From Thermoleophilaceae bacterium (GTDB taxonomy: Bacteria > Actinomycetota > Thermoleophilia > Solirubrobacterales > Thermoleophilaceae), in NCBI GenBank assembly GCA_025928345.1, contig JAICJR010000002.1:1-55396 (forward strand): 55,396 nt of DNA, in the 5' to 3' direction. A program made the translations under genes and the position numbers. The notes beneath the pieces were generated by a model. That model was not told the DNA's origin. It did not search any database and worked only from the letters and a program-made list of their open reading frames with translations. Below, piece by piece: positions 20,044 to 30,483 of the stretch; position 1 is the first letter of the stretch, and the number at the start of each line of letters is the position of its first letter.

Positions 20044-23040
20044 TTGAATCGAGAGAGCCCGCGGTTTTCTCCTGCCGTCACCGCCCTGATCGCGCTCGCC
20101 GCCGGCGGGCTGTCGGGGGCGGGGCTCGTGCTCTCCCTCGCGGCGCCGCCCGGTGGCGATCGCGTGCTGGTGGGCATCCTCCACGTGCTCCTGATCGCGA
20201 CGCCGGTGGCGGTCGGGCTGTACGCGCTCCGGCGCGATCCGGAGAGCCGCTTCGCCAAGGTGCTCGTGGCGGCGGGCTTCCTGTGGGCGCCGAGCCTGCT
20301 GGCCGCCGCCCAGAACAGCGTTCCCTACAGCATCGGCCGCGTGGCGAGCTGGTTCGTGCTGCTCAGCCTCGTTGCGGTCGTTCTGATGTTCCCGTCTGGA
20401 CGGTTGTCCGGGCGAGTCGACCGCGCACTCGTCGTCGCCGCCGTTGCGCTGATCGGGACGCTGTACCTGCCGGTGGCGCTGCTCACGTCCCACTATCCGG
20501 TGCCGAGCCCGTTCAGTCCGTGCCGGCACGCCTGCCCCCCGAACGCCTTCATGGTCGTCGACACCGAGCCGGGCGTGGTCGGCAGCGTGATCACCCCGCT
20601 GCGCGAGGTTCTGTCGGTCGCTCTGTTCTTTGCCACGGCGATCGTGCTGGCCGTGAAGGTGGCGCGCGCATCCCGGCTCATGCGCCGCACGCTCACGCCG
20701 GTGCTCGCTGGGGCCATGTTCGCCCTTGTTGCAAGCGGGGCCTTCCTGATCGCGCGCCGCGCGGACCCCGGGGCGCCCATAGCCCGGACGCTGGGCTATG
20801 TGGCGGTGTTCGCCACCCCGGCGGTGGTGGCCGGCCTCGTGGTTGGCCTGCTGCGCTGGCGAGCGCTTGCCACGACCGCCCTCCAGAAGCTCACGCGGGA
20901 GTTCGACCGCGCGTCCAGCGGCGTCCGCGTGCGGGAGCTGCTCGCTGACGCGGTGGGGGACCCCTCGCTCGATATCGCCTACTGGACCGGAGATCCGGGG
21001 CGCTGGGTGAACGCGGCAGGGACCCCCTTGATGCTCCCGGTGGACGACCCCACGCGGGCCACGACGGAGATCGCCTCGAACGGACGCGTGGTGGCCACGC
21101 TGATACACGACGCGGCCCTGGTCGGCGAGCCGAACGTGCGTGAGGTGGCCGGGGGATTCGCGCTGATGGCCCTCGAGAACCTTCGCCTCGACGCGGAGCT
21201 TCACTCCTCACTGCGCGAGCTCAGCGAGTCCCGCGCCCGGATCCTGTCCGCGATCGACCTCGAGCGAGAGCGAATCGAGCGCGACCTCCACGACGGCGCG
21301 CAGCAGCGGCTCGTCGCGCTGCGGGTTGGGCTCGAGGTGGCGGCCGAGACGCTCGAGCAGAACCCAGAGTCAACGCGCGAGCTGCTCGAGAAGCTCGGCG
21401 CGGACGTGCAGGGCACGCTCAACGAGCTGCGCGCCCTCGCGCGCGGCGTGTATCCGCCGCTGCTTGCCGACCACGGCATCGGCGAGGCGCTCCGCATGGC
21501 GGCGCGGACGAGCATGCTGCCCACCACGGTCAGGTCGAAGGGAGTGGGCCGCTACTCGCAGCAGATCGAGAGCGCCGTGTACTTCTGCTGCCTCGAGGGG
21601 CTCCAGAATGCCGCCAAGCACTCCGGCGCTGACTCCGCCGAGATCCACCTCTGGGAGGACGAGGAGCTCCGCTTCGAGGTCCGCGACCACGGGGGCGGGT
21701 TCGCGGCACGCCGGACGCGCGGAATGGGGCTCGACCACATGCGCGACCGGATCGCCTCGCTCGGGGGGCGGCTCACGATCACATCGGTGCCCGGGGAGGG
21801 CACGGTGGTCGCCGGAAGCGTGCCGGTGGGACTGGCCCAGCTCACGCCGGATGCCGAGATGCTGCTCCAGCGCGCCACCGACGCGCTCGAGACCTGCTTC
21901 GCGATCTACAGGGGCGCGCGCGATTCGAGCGGCGCGATCATCGACTTCACGGTCGAGCACATCAACGACGCCGCATGCCGCGACCTGGATCGCACGCGTG
22001 AGTCGCAGCTCGGCAGGACGCTCGGGTACCTCGACCCCGACTACCTCGGGTCCGAGCTGTTCACGTGGCATCGCCACGCGCTCGAGTCGGACGGCCCTTC
22101 CTCGCTCGACGAGGTGTTCTACGAGCGAAGCGCCGAGGGCCGGCAGCTGCGAAAGGCATACGAAGTGCGGGCCGTGCCGCTCGACGGCGCGCGCCTTGCG
22201 GTGACCTGGCGCGAAATCACCGAGCGCAAGCGCAAGGAGGATGAGCTGCTGCTCGAGGCCGCGGTGCTCGACCGCGCGGCCGGCGGGGTTTGCCTCGTGC
22301 GCGTGTCCGACGGCGTGATCGTGTTCGCAAACCCGCGCTTCGCGGACATCTACGGCTACGAGCCGGGTGACCTCGACGGCCGGCACGTGTCAATCCTGAA
22401 CTGGGACGACGAGCCCGGAGAGCCGAGTTCCATGGCGGGCGAGATACTCGGTGCGCTCGACGGGCGGGGGGAGGTGAGCTACCAGGCGCGCTACCGCCGC
22501 AAGGACGGCCGCGCCGTCTGGTCCGAAGCCCACGCCACCGCCTTCGAGCACCCCACGCACGGCGAGGTCTGGGTGATCGTGCACCAGGATGTGACCGCGC
22601 GCCGGGCAGCCGAATCCGCGCTTCGGCTCTGGAGGGAGCGCGTGCGCGAGACCGTCCGGGCGGCCCCGCTCGTCCTCTATACAACCGACGCCGAGCTGCG
22701 CTGCACCTGGCTGTTCGACGGGGACTCCGGCCTCGACGGCGACGACGCGGTGGTGGGGCTCACCAACGAGGAGATCTTCGGGGCGGCCATGGGCGCCAAG
22801 CTGATGAGGATCAACGCGCGAGCGCTTACGGGCGTGGCCACGCGTGCGCAGCTCGACCTCGATATCGAGGACGGCCCGTGTCGCTTCGACGTCGCGGTGG
22901 CGCCGGTGAGCGACGATCGCAATCGCATCGTGGGCGTGGCGGGCAGCATCCATGAGATCGCCGCCGGCGAGCGGCTCGCCGATCCGGCGCGCGACTGGGC
23001 CCGCCCCAGAAGGTTCGCCCGAGCTGTCCGTAATGGCTAG
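20044..23040 (+). CDS. NarL-type sensor histidine kinase with PAS domains C-terminal to the ATPase domain
   Basis: TM sensor; ERIERDLHDGAQQRLVALRVGLEVA; HATPase ...GMGLDHMRDRIASLGG; then PAS segments. Start TTG 20044 inferred; the ORF track start at 18076 is antisense read-through. Confidence 0.85.
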   Translation: MNRESPRFSPAVTALIALAAGGLSGAGLVLSLAAPPGGDRVLVGILHVLLIATPVAVGLYALRRDPESRFAKVLVAAGFLWAPSLLAAAQNSVPYSIGRVASWFVLLSLVAVVLMFPSGRLSGRVDRALVVAAVALIGTLYLPVALLTSHYPVPSPFSPCRHACPPNAFMVVDTEPGVVGSVITPLREVLSVALFFATAIVLAVKVARASRLMRRTLTPVLAGAMFALVASGAFLIARRADPGAPIARTLGYVAVFATPAVVAGLVVGLLRWRALATTALQKLTREFDRASSGVRVRELLADAVGDPSLDIAYWTGDPGRWVNAAGTPLMLPVDDPTRATTEIASNGRVVATLIHDAALVGEPNVREVAGGFALMALENLRLDAELHSSLRELSESRARILSAIDLERERIERDLHDGAQQRLVALRVGLEVAAETLEQNPESTRELLEKLGADVQGTLNELRALARGVYPPLLADHGIGEALRMAARTSMLPTTVRSKGVGRYSQQIESAVYFCCLEGLQNAAKHSGADSAEIHLWEDEELRFEVRDHGGGFAARRTRGMGLDHMRDRIASLGGRLTITSVPGEGTVVAGSVPVGLAQLTPDAEMLLQRATDALETCFAIYRGARDSSGAIIDFTVEHINDAACRDLDRTRESQLGRTLGYLDPDYLGSELFTWHRHALESDGPSSLDEVFYERSAEGRQLRKAYEVRAVPLDGARLAVTWREITERKRKEDELLLEAAVLDRAAGGVCLVRVSDGVIVFANPRFADIYGYEPGDLDGRHVSILNWDDEPGEPSSMAGEILGALDGRGEVSYQARYRRKDGRAVWSEAHATAFEHPTHGEVWVIVHQDVTARRAAESALRLWRERVRETVRAAPLVLYTTDAELRCTWLFDGDSGLDGDDAVVGLTNEEIFGAAMGAKLMRINARALTGVATRAQLDLDIEDGPCRFDVAVAPVSDDRNRIVGVAGSIHEIAAGERLADPARDWARPRRFARAVRNG

Positions 23041-23157
23041 CGCGGCGCTTCGGGGGGCTGACCGCCCCTATCGACGCCTGGGAGCATCCTCGCGCTGCTC
23101 GCCCCCAGCTGAGATAGTCGTTCTCGTACCCGGCAGGAGAGCCACTCGGCGCGGACG

Positions 23158-23583
23158 ATGAAGGCCACAGGCGCGGAAAAAACCGCCGCCGGCGCGCAGC
23201 GCCAGGCCTCGCAGGTGAGGACACTGATCGTCGACGACCAAGAGCCCTTCCTGGACGCGCTGCGCCGGCTCATCGCGGCGGTGCCCGGGTTCGTGGTGGC
23301 GGGCGAGGCAACCAGCGGCGAGGAAGCGCTCGCGATGGTCGACGACCTGTCGCCGCAGCTCGTGCTGATGGACGTCCGCATGCCCGGGATGGGCGGCGTG
23401 CAGGCGGCCCGCAGCCTTGCTGAGCGCCACCCCGCGATCATGGTCGTGCTGATCTCCGTGCACGGCAAGGAGGAGCTGCCGGACGCGCTCGTGGACGGCG
23501 AGGGGCCGGCCACGTTCGTCCACAAGCAGAACTTGCGCCCACGAATGCTCCGTGAGCTGTGGGCGCAGCGCAGGAGCGGATAG
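23158..23583 (+). CDS. Receiver-only response regulator
   Basis: LIVDDQEPFLDALRRLI...LVLMDVRMPGMGG...VHKQNL; no output domain. Confidence 0.9.
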   Translation: MKATGAEKTAAGAQRQASQVRTLIVDDQEPFLDALRRLIAAVPGFVVAGEATSGEEALAMVDDLSPQLVLMDVRMPGMGGVQAARSLAERHPAIMVVLISVHGKEELPDALVDGEGPATFVHKQNLRPRMLRELWAQRRSG

Positions 23584-23693
23584 CCCTTCCACACGGCGTC
23601 CGTCGTGCCCGCGCACGCCGCGATGTGGTGCCCGCCCCATTGCTCCGCGTGTGCGCCACGCGCAGACTTCGTTGTGGTCATGAGGAGGACTCG

Positions 23694-24155
23694 ATGAACG
23701 CCGCAGCGGCTCGCGCCGTGGCCCTGACGGCACACGCCGGTCAGACCACCCCGCAGGGCGAGTCGCTCGTACGACACCTCGAGCGGGTGGCCGCGCGCGT
23801 GGGCTCCGCGGCGCGGGCCACCGCCTGGCTGCACGAGCTCGGGGAGTGCGGGCGCGAGTGCGTGCACGAGCTGCTCGCCTGCGGCATCACCCCGGTGGAG
23901 CTGACGGCGCTCGAGCTTCTGACGCTCGCGGAGGGCGAGGACTATGGCCTCTACGTGCGGCGGATCGCACGGGCGACCGGTCCCTCGGGCGAGCTGGCGC
24001 GCACGGTGAAGCTGGCCGAGCTCTCGGACCACCTCGAGCACCTGCCGGCCTCCTCGCCCGTGGCCCGCCGCTACCAGCAGGCCCGCGAGCAGATCGAGCG
24101 CGGGCAGCGGCGCACCCGGCGGCGGGTGCGCGAGCTGCGCATCGCAGCGGCCTGA
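23694..24155 (+). CDS. HD-domain (RelA/SpoT-like hydrolase fold) protein
   Basis: ALTAHAGQTTPQGESLVRHLERVAARV...ATAWLHELGE...VKLAELSDHLEHL. Confidence 0.7.
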   Translation: MNAAAARAVALTAHAGQTTPQGESLVRHLERVAARVGSAARATAWLHELGECGRECVHELLACGITPVELTALELLTLAEGEDYGLYVRRIARATGPSGELARTVKLAELSDHLEHLPASSPVARRYQQAREQIERGQRRTRRRVRELRIAAA

Positions 24156-24157
24156 CG

Positions 24158-24595
24158 CTACACGCCGGCGGAGCGCACGACGACGGTGTCCGCCAGCCAG
24201 TCGGCGAACCCGCGGCGCCGGTCATTCAGCAGGATCGGCACGAAGCCGGCGAACAGCGGCAGGGCGGCGAGCACGAGGCCCGCGACGCGCACCACGGCGC
24301 GGCGCGGCCTGAGGCGCGCGCCACCGCAGCGCGTCACGCGGATCTGCATCACCCGCTCGCCCGGAGTCTGGCCCGTGGTGGCCCAGAAGGTGGCGAAGTA
24401 GCCGATCGCCCACGCGAAGAACAGGGCTCCGGCAGCGGCCACGATCACGGTGCGCACGTCGTCGCCGAGCGGGAACAGTGAGAGCACGAGGGCGGCCGCC
24501 GCGGCCACCACCGCTGCCACGGCGTTCAGGATCGCTGCGTCCACCACGAACGCCACCGTTCGCGTGACGAGGCCGACGTAGGCCACCGGCTTCAC
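24158..24595 (-). CDS. RDD-family membrane protein
   Basis: VTRTVAFVVDAAIL...TTGQTPGERVMQIRV...LLNDRRRGFADWLADTVVV. Confidence 0.9.
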   Translation of the reverse strand: MKPVAYVGLVTRTVAFVVDAAILNAVAAVVAAAAALVLSLFPLGDDVRTVIVAAAGALFFAWAIGYFATFWATTGQTPGERVMQIRVTRCGGARLRPRRAVVRVAGLVLAALPLFAGFVPILLNDRRRGFADWLADTVVVRSAGV

Positions 24596-25086
24596 GGCCC
24601 GGCACCGTCCGCGGTCGCCGGCTCAGGCCTGCGCCTGCGCCGGCGACGCCGCAGCAGGCCGCGCACAGCCACCTCGAGCCGGTCGTCGGCGTCCAGCGTG
24701 CGCTCGCGCACGGCGCCCGCGAACTGGTCGGCGAAGCCCACGCCCTGGCGGCCGATGGCGTCCGTGACGGTGGGGCTGCGGGCGATCGTGTCTATCAGTA
24801 GCCACAGATCCTCGCTCTCGAGCAGCCGCGCCACCGCCTCGTCGAACAACGGTCCCTGGATCACGCGTGCCACGAGTCGCTCGGCGGCGGGACTGTCGAG
24901 CACCCGGTCCGCGAGCTCCTCCAGGAACTCTGACCGCAGCAGTGCGTCCGCGGCGGCCAGCCCGCTCCGGCTGGCGATGTCCGCGGCGCGGCTCGTCGCG
25001 CCGGCGGCGGCACGTCCGGCAGCCTCCGACGGGGCGCTGAGGGCCAGGCGCCCGAAGCTTCTCAAGATGTGCTCCGGCGAGCTCAC
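24592..25086 (-). CDS. Conserved hypothetical protein (co-transcribed with RDD protein)
   Basis: Stop overlaps the RDD start (GTGA); GTG start inferred. Confidence 0.6.
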   Translation of the reverse strand: MSSPEHILRSFGRLALSAPSEAAGRAAAGATSRAADIASRSGLAAADALLRSEFLEELADRVLDSPAAERLVARVIQGPLFDEAVARLLESEDLWLLIDTIARSPTVTDAIGRQGVGFADQFAGAVRERTLDADDRLEVAVRGLLRRRRRRRRPEPATADGAGP

Positions 25087-25229
25087 GCGATCCTCGCCGC
25101 CATGCTCGCAACCGTGGAGAGCGAGCGCGAGGGTGGAGGCATGCACGCGATTTGGTGCGCGCACCCCTCATGGAGGCAGGCGAGCCACATTGCCCGGCGA
25201 GCTCGCCGCTGACAAGCTCGGCAGCGCCG

Positions 25230-26669
25230 ATGACGACCGCCGAGCTCAACGTTTTGGAGGCAATCGAGGCCCAGGAGGGACCCCGCCTCCGGCCGGACGA
25301 GCGGACCGAGATCGGCCGGGCGGCGCGCGCCTTGGCACCGCGCTCGAGCCACGCCGACTGGGCCCCCGCGGACGACCGGCCCGATCCCATCGCGCTGCTG
25401 GAGCGGCAGGCGGCCACGCGGGTGTCGGAGCTCGTGCCGATCCGCTACGGCCGCATGGCCGCGTCCCCGTTCACGTTCTTCCGGGGCGCCGCGTATGTGA
25501 TGGCGTCCGATCTCTCGCGCACCCCGATCTCCGGCCTCCGGGCACAGCTGTGCGGGGACGCGCACCTATCGAACTTCGGCGGCTTCGCATCGCCCGAGCG
25601 CTCGTTCCTCTTCGACATGAACGACTTCGATGAGACGCTCCCGGGCCCGTGGGAGTGGGACCTGAAGCGGCTCGCCGCGAGCCTGAGCATCGCCGGCCGT
25701 GATCGCGGCTTTTCCGGCAAGCAGCGCCGGACGATCGTCCAGGGAACCGCCGCCGCCTACCGGGAGGCCATGCGTCAGTTCGCCGAGATGGGCGATCTGT
25801 CGATCTGGTACCAGCGCATCAGCGACGAGGAGCTCGAGGAGCGCTTCAGGCCGCAGGCGACCGCCCGTCAGCTCCGCAAGCTCGACCGCACCGTGGCAAA
25901 GGGCCGCTCGAAGGACAGCGCGCGCGCCTTCGCGAAGCTCGCGGCGAGCGTGAACGGCGCTCCGCAGATCATCAGCGACCCGCCGCTGATCGTTCCCGTC
26001 CGGGAGCTGCTTCCGGACTCCGACGCGAACGATCTGCACGAGGAGATGCTCTCCCTGCTCGCCACGTACAGGAAGAGCCTCCCGGAGGACCGTGGCCGCC
26101 TGCTCGACCGCTACCGCTTCGTGGACATGGCGCGAAAGGTGGTCGGCGTGGGGAGCGTGGGCACCCGCGCCTGGGTGCTGCTGCTCGTGGGCCGCGACTC
26201 GAGCGACCCGCTGTTCCTCCAGGCCAAGGAGGCCCGGCCGTCCGTGCTCGAGCCGTTCGCGGGCAAGAGCGAGTTCGGCAACCAGGGCAAGCGCGTGGTG
26301 GAGGGACAGCGCCTGATGCAGGCGGCAAGCGATCTCTTCCTCGGCTGGCTGCGCACCACGGGCCCCGACGGCAAGCGGCGCGACTTCTACCTGCGGCAGC
26401 TCTGGGACTGGAAGACCTCGGCCGACGTCGAGACGATGCTTCCCTCAGGGATGGCCATCTACGGCCGGCTCTGCGGCTGGACGCTCGCCCGCGGCCACGC
26501 GCGCTCGGGCGACGCTATCGCGATCGCCGCCTATCTCGGGCGGGGCGACAGCTTCGACTGCGCCCTCACCGAGTTCGCCGAGCTGTACGCCGACCAGAAC
26601 GAGGAGGACCATCGCGCCCTTCTCGAGGCGATCGACGGCGGCAGGCTGGAGGCCGTCGCGGGGATCTGA
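25230..26669 (+). CDS. DUF2252-family protein
   Basis: RMAASPFTFFRGAA...LCGDAHLSNFGGFASPERSFLFDMNDFDETLPGPWEWDLKRLAASL. Confidence 0.93.
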   Translation: MTTAELNVLEAIEAQEGPRLRPDERTEIGRAARALAPRSSHADWAPADDRPDPIALLERQAATRVSELVPIRYGRMAASPFTFFRGAAYVMASDLSRTPISGLRAQLCGDAHLSNFGGFASPERSFLFDMNDFDETLPGPWEWDLKRLAASLSIAGRDRGFSGKQRRTIVQGTAAAYREAMRQFAEMGDLSIWYQRISDEELEERFRPQATARQLRKLDRTVAKGRSKDSARAFAKLAASVNGAPQIISDPPLIVPVRELLPDSDANDLHEEMLSLLATYRKSLPEDRGRLLDRYRFVDMARKVVGVGSVGTRAWVLLLVGRDSSDPLFLQAKEARPSVLEPFAGKSEFGNQGKRVVEGQRLMQAASDLFLGWLRTTGPDGKRRDFYLRQLWDWKTSADVETMLPSGMAIYGRLCGWTLARGHARSGDAIAIAAYLGRGDSFDCALTEFAELYADQNEEDHRALLEAIDGGRLEAVAGI

Positions 26670-26677
26670 GCCAGGCC

Positions 26678-28759
26678 GTGGACGCGCGCGGTGGATCCAC
26701 GCAAGAGCACCGCGCTCGCCCGCTCGTACGCATCCTGGTGGTCTGGCTCGCCAGCGCCGGCACACTGCTCGTCCTCAGTGCGCTGCTAGAGGGCGTGCAC
26801 GTCGACGATGTGGCCGCGGCGCTCGCCGCCGCCGCGCTGATCGGGGTGGTCAACGCACTTCTCTGGCCGCTCGTGATCAGGCTGGCACTGCCGCTCACGG
26901 TGCTCACGCTCGGCCTCGGCGCGATCCTGCTAAACGGCGTAATGATCCTGCTGGTGGCCGCGATCGAGCCCGGCCTCCGGATCTCGGGCCTGCTCCCCGC
27001 GACCTTCGTGGCGCTCGGGGTGACGGTGGTGAACACCGCGGTCACGTCGCTGCTCGCGATCGACGACGACGCGTTCTGGTACCGCAATGTCGTGCGCCGC
27101 CAGGCCCGGCGCGCCGGGGCGGGGGAGACGACCGCCGTGCCCGGCCTCTTCTTCCTGGAGATCGACGGGCTGGCCCACGATGTGCTGCTGCGCGCGATGC
27201 GCGACGGCAACGCGCCGAACATGGCCCGCTGGGTGCGCGGCGGCACGCACGCCCTGCTGCGCTGGGAGACGGACTGGTCCTCGCAGACCGGCGCCTGCCA
27301 GGCCGGCCTGCTGCACGGCGACAACCACGACATGCCGGCCTTCCGCTGGTGGGAGAAGGAGCGCGGGAGGCCGATCGTGACCAACCACCCGCGCGACGCG
27401 ATGGAGCTGGAGCGCCGGCACTCCGACGGCCGCGGCCTCCTATTCGACGACGGCGCCAGCCGCGCGAACATCGTCTCCGGCGACGCGCCGCACAGCCTGC
27501 TGACGATGAGCACGGTGCTCAAGCGCGACCGGCCCGGCAGGATCGGGCAGGATTACTTCGCCTACTTCGCGAGCCCTTACAACGTGCTGCGAACGCTCGC
27601 CCTGGTGGCCCGCGAGGTGGCGTCGGAGATGTGGAGCGCCGCGCAGCAGCGGCGCCTCGACGTGCAGCCGCGCATCCACCGCGGCTTCAGCTACGCGCTC
27701 GTTCGCGCGTGGGCGACCGTGATCCAGCGGGACCTTCAGGTCGAGGCGATCATCTCGGACCTCTACGCCGGCCGTCCGGTGGCGTATACGACCTTCCTCG
27801 CCTACGACGAGGTGGCTCACCACTCGGGCATCGAGCGGCCGGATACGCTCGCCACCCTGCGCCAGGTGGATCGCCAGATCGGGCGCATCGCGCGCGCGGC
27901 CGAGTTCGCGCCCCGTCCCTACCGCTTCGTCGTGCTGTCCGATCACGGGCAGTCGCAGGGCGCGACGTTCCTCGACCGCTACGGCGTTTCGCTCGACGAG
28001 CTCGTGCACAGCGCGGCGGCCGCCGAGCGTGCGGAGGTCGTGGCCGCGGCGCCGCCCGACGAGGCGGCCGCGTTCCTCGGCGCCTCACTCGCCGAGGCCG
28101 CGGGGGGCGACGGCGCGATGTCGAAGACCGTGCGGCTGGCGTCACGCCGCCGCGCCGACGACCGCGCTGACGAGGCGGACGGCAACGGTCTGCCCGAGAT
28201 CTCCGTGATGGCCTCCGGCTGCCTCGGCCTGATCTCGTTCCCGCGCCACCCGGGCCGGCTCACGCTCGAGCGCATCGAGGGGCTCCATCCGGGGCTGATC
28301 GGCGAGCTCGCGGCCCACCCCGGCATCGGCTTCGTGCTCGTCCGCTCGGATTCGCGGGGCCCGCTCGCCATCGGCGCACACGGGATCCACGCTCTCGACT
28401 CGGGCACGGTCGACGGGGAGGATCCGCTCGGCCCGTTCGGGCCCCACGCCGCCGCGCACGTGCGGCGCACGAGTGGCTTCCCGCACTGCCCGGACATCCT
28501 GGTGAACAGCACCTACTGGGAGGACACCGACGAGGTGGCGGCGTTCGAGGAGCTGGTGGGCTCGCACGGCGGCCTCGGCGGCTCGCAGTCGTTCCCGTTC
28601 CTGCTTCAGCCGGTGGAGCTCGAGCCGCCCGCCGAGCCGCTCGTGGGCGCCGAGGCCGTGCACCGGCGGCTGCGGCTCTGGCTTGTCCAGCTCGGGCACG
28701 AGCGCTACGGCGATCCCGCTCCCGGGCTCGCCGCCGCGCAGGCCGCGAAGGTGGGCTGA
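26678..28759 (+). CDS. Fusion: N-terminal phage-holin-like 4-TM domain + alkaline phosphatase/phosphodiesterase-like domain
   Basis: TM segments in residues ~15-130, then LFFLEIDGLAHDVLLRAMRDGNAPNMARWV...SSQTGACQAGLLHG...YDEVAHHSGIE...VVLSDHGQSQG. Confidence 0.85.
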   Translation: MDARGGSTQEHRARPLVRILVVWLASAGTLLVLSALLEGVHVDDVAAALAAAALIGVVNALLWPLVIRLALPLTVLTLGLGAILLNGVMILLVAAIEPGLRISGLLPATFVALGVTVVNTAVTSLLAIDDDAFWYRNVVRRQARRAGAGETTAVPGLFFLEIDGLAHDVLLRAMRDGNAPNMARWVRGGTHALLRWETDWSSQTGACQAGLLHGDNHDMPAFRWWEKERGRPIVTNHPRDAMELERRHSDGRGLLFDDGASRANIVSGDAPHSLLTMSTVLKRDRPGRIGQDYFAYFASPYNVLRTLALVAREVASEMWSAAQQRRLDVQPRIHRGFSYALVRAWATVIQRDLQVEAIISDLYAGRPVAYTTFLAYDEVAHHSGIERPDTLATLRQVDRQIGRIARAAEFAPRPYRFVVLSDHGQSQGATFLDRYGVSLDELVHSAAAAERAEVVAAAPPDEAAAFLGASLAEAAGGDGAMSKTVRLASRRRADDRADEADGNGLPEISVMASGCLGLISFPRHPGRLTLERIEGLHPGLIGELAAHPGIGFVLVRSDSRGPLAIGAHGIHALDSGTVDGEDPLGPFGPHAAAHVRRTSGFPHCPDILVNSTYWEDTDEVAAFEELVGSHGGLGGSQSFPFLLQPVELEPPAEPLVGAEAVHRRLRLWLVQLGHERYGDPAPGLAAAQAAKVG

Positions 28760-30483
28760 TGCGGCTGCCCACGCCCCCCGGCGTGGAGGCGCTGCGCAGC
28801 TACCGGCACTCCTGGCTGCGGCGGGACCTGGTCGCCGGGCTCGTGCTGAGCACGCTGCTCGTGCCGCAGGGCATGGCCTACGCGGAGCTGGCCGGGTTGC
28901 CCGCCATCACCGGCCTCTACACGAGCGTCCTCTGCCTTGCCGGCTACGCGCTGTTCGGCCCCTCGCGGATCCTCGTGCTGGGCCCAGACTCCTCGCTCGG
29001 GCCGATGATCGCGGCCACGATCCTTCCGATAGTCGGCTCGGGCGGCGATCCCAAGAAGGCGGTGGCGCTGGCCTCGGCGCTCGCGCTGATCGTCGGCGTG
29101 GTGGAGCTCACGGCCGGGGTGGCCAAGCTCGGCTTCATCGCCGATCTGCTCTCCAAGCCCACGCAGATCGGCTACATGAACGGGCTTGCGCTCACGATTC
29201 TCGTGGGGCAGCTCCCGAAGCTGTTCGGCTTCTCGACCGACGCGAACGGGCTGATCCACGAGGCGCGCAGCTTCGTGGACGGCCTCCAGGCGGGCGACGC
29301 CGTCGCCCAGGCGGTGGCGGTCGGGCTGGGCAGCCTGGCGCTCATCCTCATCCTCCAGCGCTGGCTGCCGAAGGTGCCGGGCGTGCTCGCGGCGGTGGTG
29401 GTGGCGATCGTGGCGTCTGCCGGCTTCAGCCTCGCGGACCACGGGGTGTCGGTGGTGGGAACCCTGCCAAAGGGCCTTCCGCCCCTCACGCTGCCGAGCT
29501 TCTCGTCCGACCTGCCACTGCTGATCGCCGGCGCGCTTGGAATCGCGCTCGTCTCGCTGACCGACACGATCTCCACCGCCTCGGCGTTTGCGGCGCGCAC
29601 CGGCCAGGAGGTGAACGGAGACGGCGAGATGGTCGGAATCGGGGTTGCGAACGTGGCGGCCTCCTTCTTCCAGGGCTTCCCCGTGAGCACGAGCGGGTCG
29701 AGGACGGCCGTGGCGGAGCAGTCGGGCGCGAAAACGCAGGTCACCGGCCTCGTCGGTGCCGGGGCGATCCTGCTCATGCTCCTCCTGGTCCCGGGGCTCC
29801 TGCGCAATCTCCCGCAGCCCGTGCTCGCCGCCGTGGTGATCGCAGCCTCGCTGTCGCTCGCCGACCTCGCGGGCACGACGCGCCTGTGGCAGCAGCGGCG
29901 CGTGGAGTTCCTTCTGTCGCTCACGGCCTTCCTCGGCGTGGCTCTGCTGGGCGTGCTGCCCGGCATCGCGGTGGCGGTGGGGTTGTCGATCCTCAACGTG
30001 TTCCGCAGGGCCTGGTGGCCGTACCAGACCACCCTCGGCCGGGTGCCGGGCATGTCGGGACTCCACGACCGCGGCCTCCACCCGGATGCCGAGGAGCTTC
30101 CGGGGCTCGCGATCTTCCGCTTCGACGCGCCGCTCTTCTTCGCGAACGCGCGCACCTTCCGCGATCAGATCCGGCGGGTCGCGCGCACGGGCAGCCGGCC
30201 GCTCTGGATCGTGGTGGCCGCGGAGCCGATCACCGACGTGGACACGACGGCGGCCGACATGCTCTCGGAGCTCGACGAGGAGCTCAACGCCGCCGGCACC
30301 TCGCTCGTGTTCGCGGAGCTGAAGGAGCCGGTGCGCGCGAAGCTCGAGCGCTACGAGCTGATCGGCCCGCTCGACCCCGCGCACTTCTTCCCGACGCTCG
30401 ACGCCGCCGTGGACGCGTTCCGCGAGCTCACGGGAGTGGGCTGGGCCTCGCCCGCCGAGGAGGTCAGTGGAGCAGTGACTTGA
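28759..30483 (+). CDS. SulP-family anion transporter with C-terminal STAS domain
   Basis: DLVAGLVLSTLLVPQGMAYAELAGLPAITGLYTSVL...; STAS FRFDAPLFFANARTFRDQI. Confidence 0.95.
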   Translation: MRLPTPPGVEALRSYRHSWLRRDLVAGLVLSTLLVPQGMAYAELAGLPAITGLYTSVLCLAGYALFGPSRILVLGPDSSLGPMIAATILPIVGSGGDPKKAVALASALALIVGVVELTAGVAKLGFIADLLSKPTQIGYMNGLALTILVGQLPKLFGFSTDANGLIHEARSFVDGLQAGDAVAQAVAVGLGSLALILILQRWLPKVPGVLAAVVVAIVASAGFSLADHGVSVVGTLPKGLPPLTLPSFSSDLPLLIAGALGIALVSLTDTISTASAFAARTGQEVNGDGEMVGIGVANVAASFFQGFPVSTSGSRTAVAEQSGAKTQVTGLVGAGAILLMLLLVPGLLRNLPQPVLAAVVIAASLSLADLAGTTRLWQQRRVEFLLSLTAFLGVALLGVLPGIAVAVGLSILNVFRRAWWPYQTTLGRVPGMSGLHDRGLHPDAEELPGLAIFRFDAPLFFANARTFRDQIRRVARTGSRPLWIVVAAEPITDVDTTAADMLSELDEELNAAGTSLVFAELKEPVRAKLERYELIGPLDPAHFFPTLDAAVDAFRELTGVGWASPAEEVSGAVT

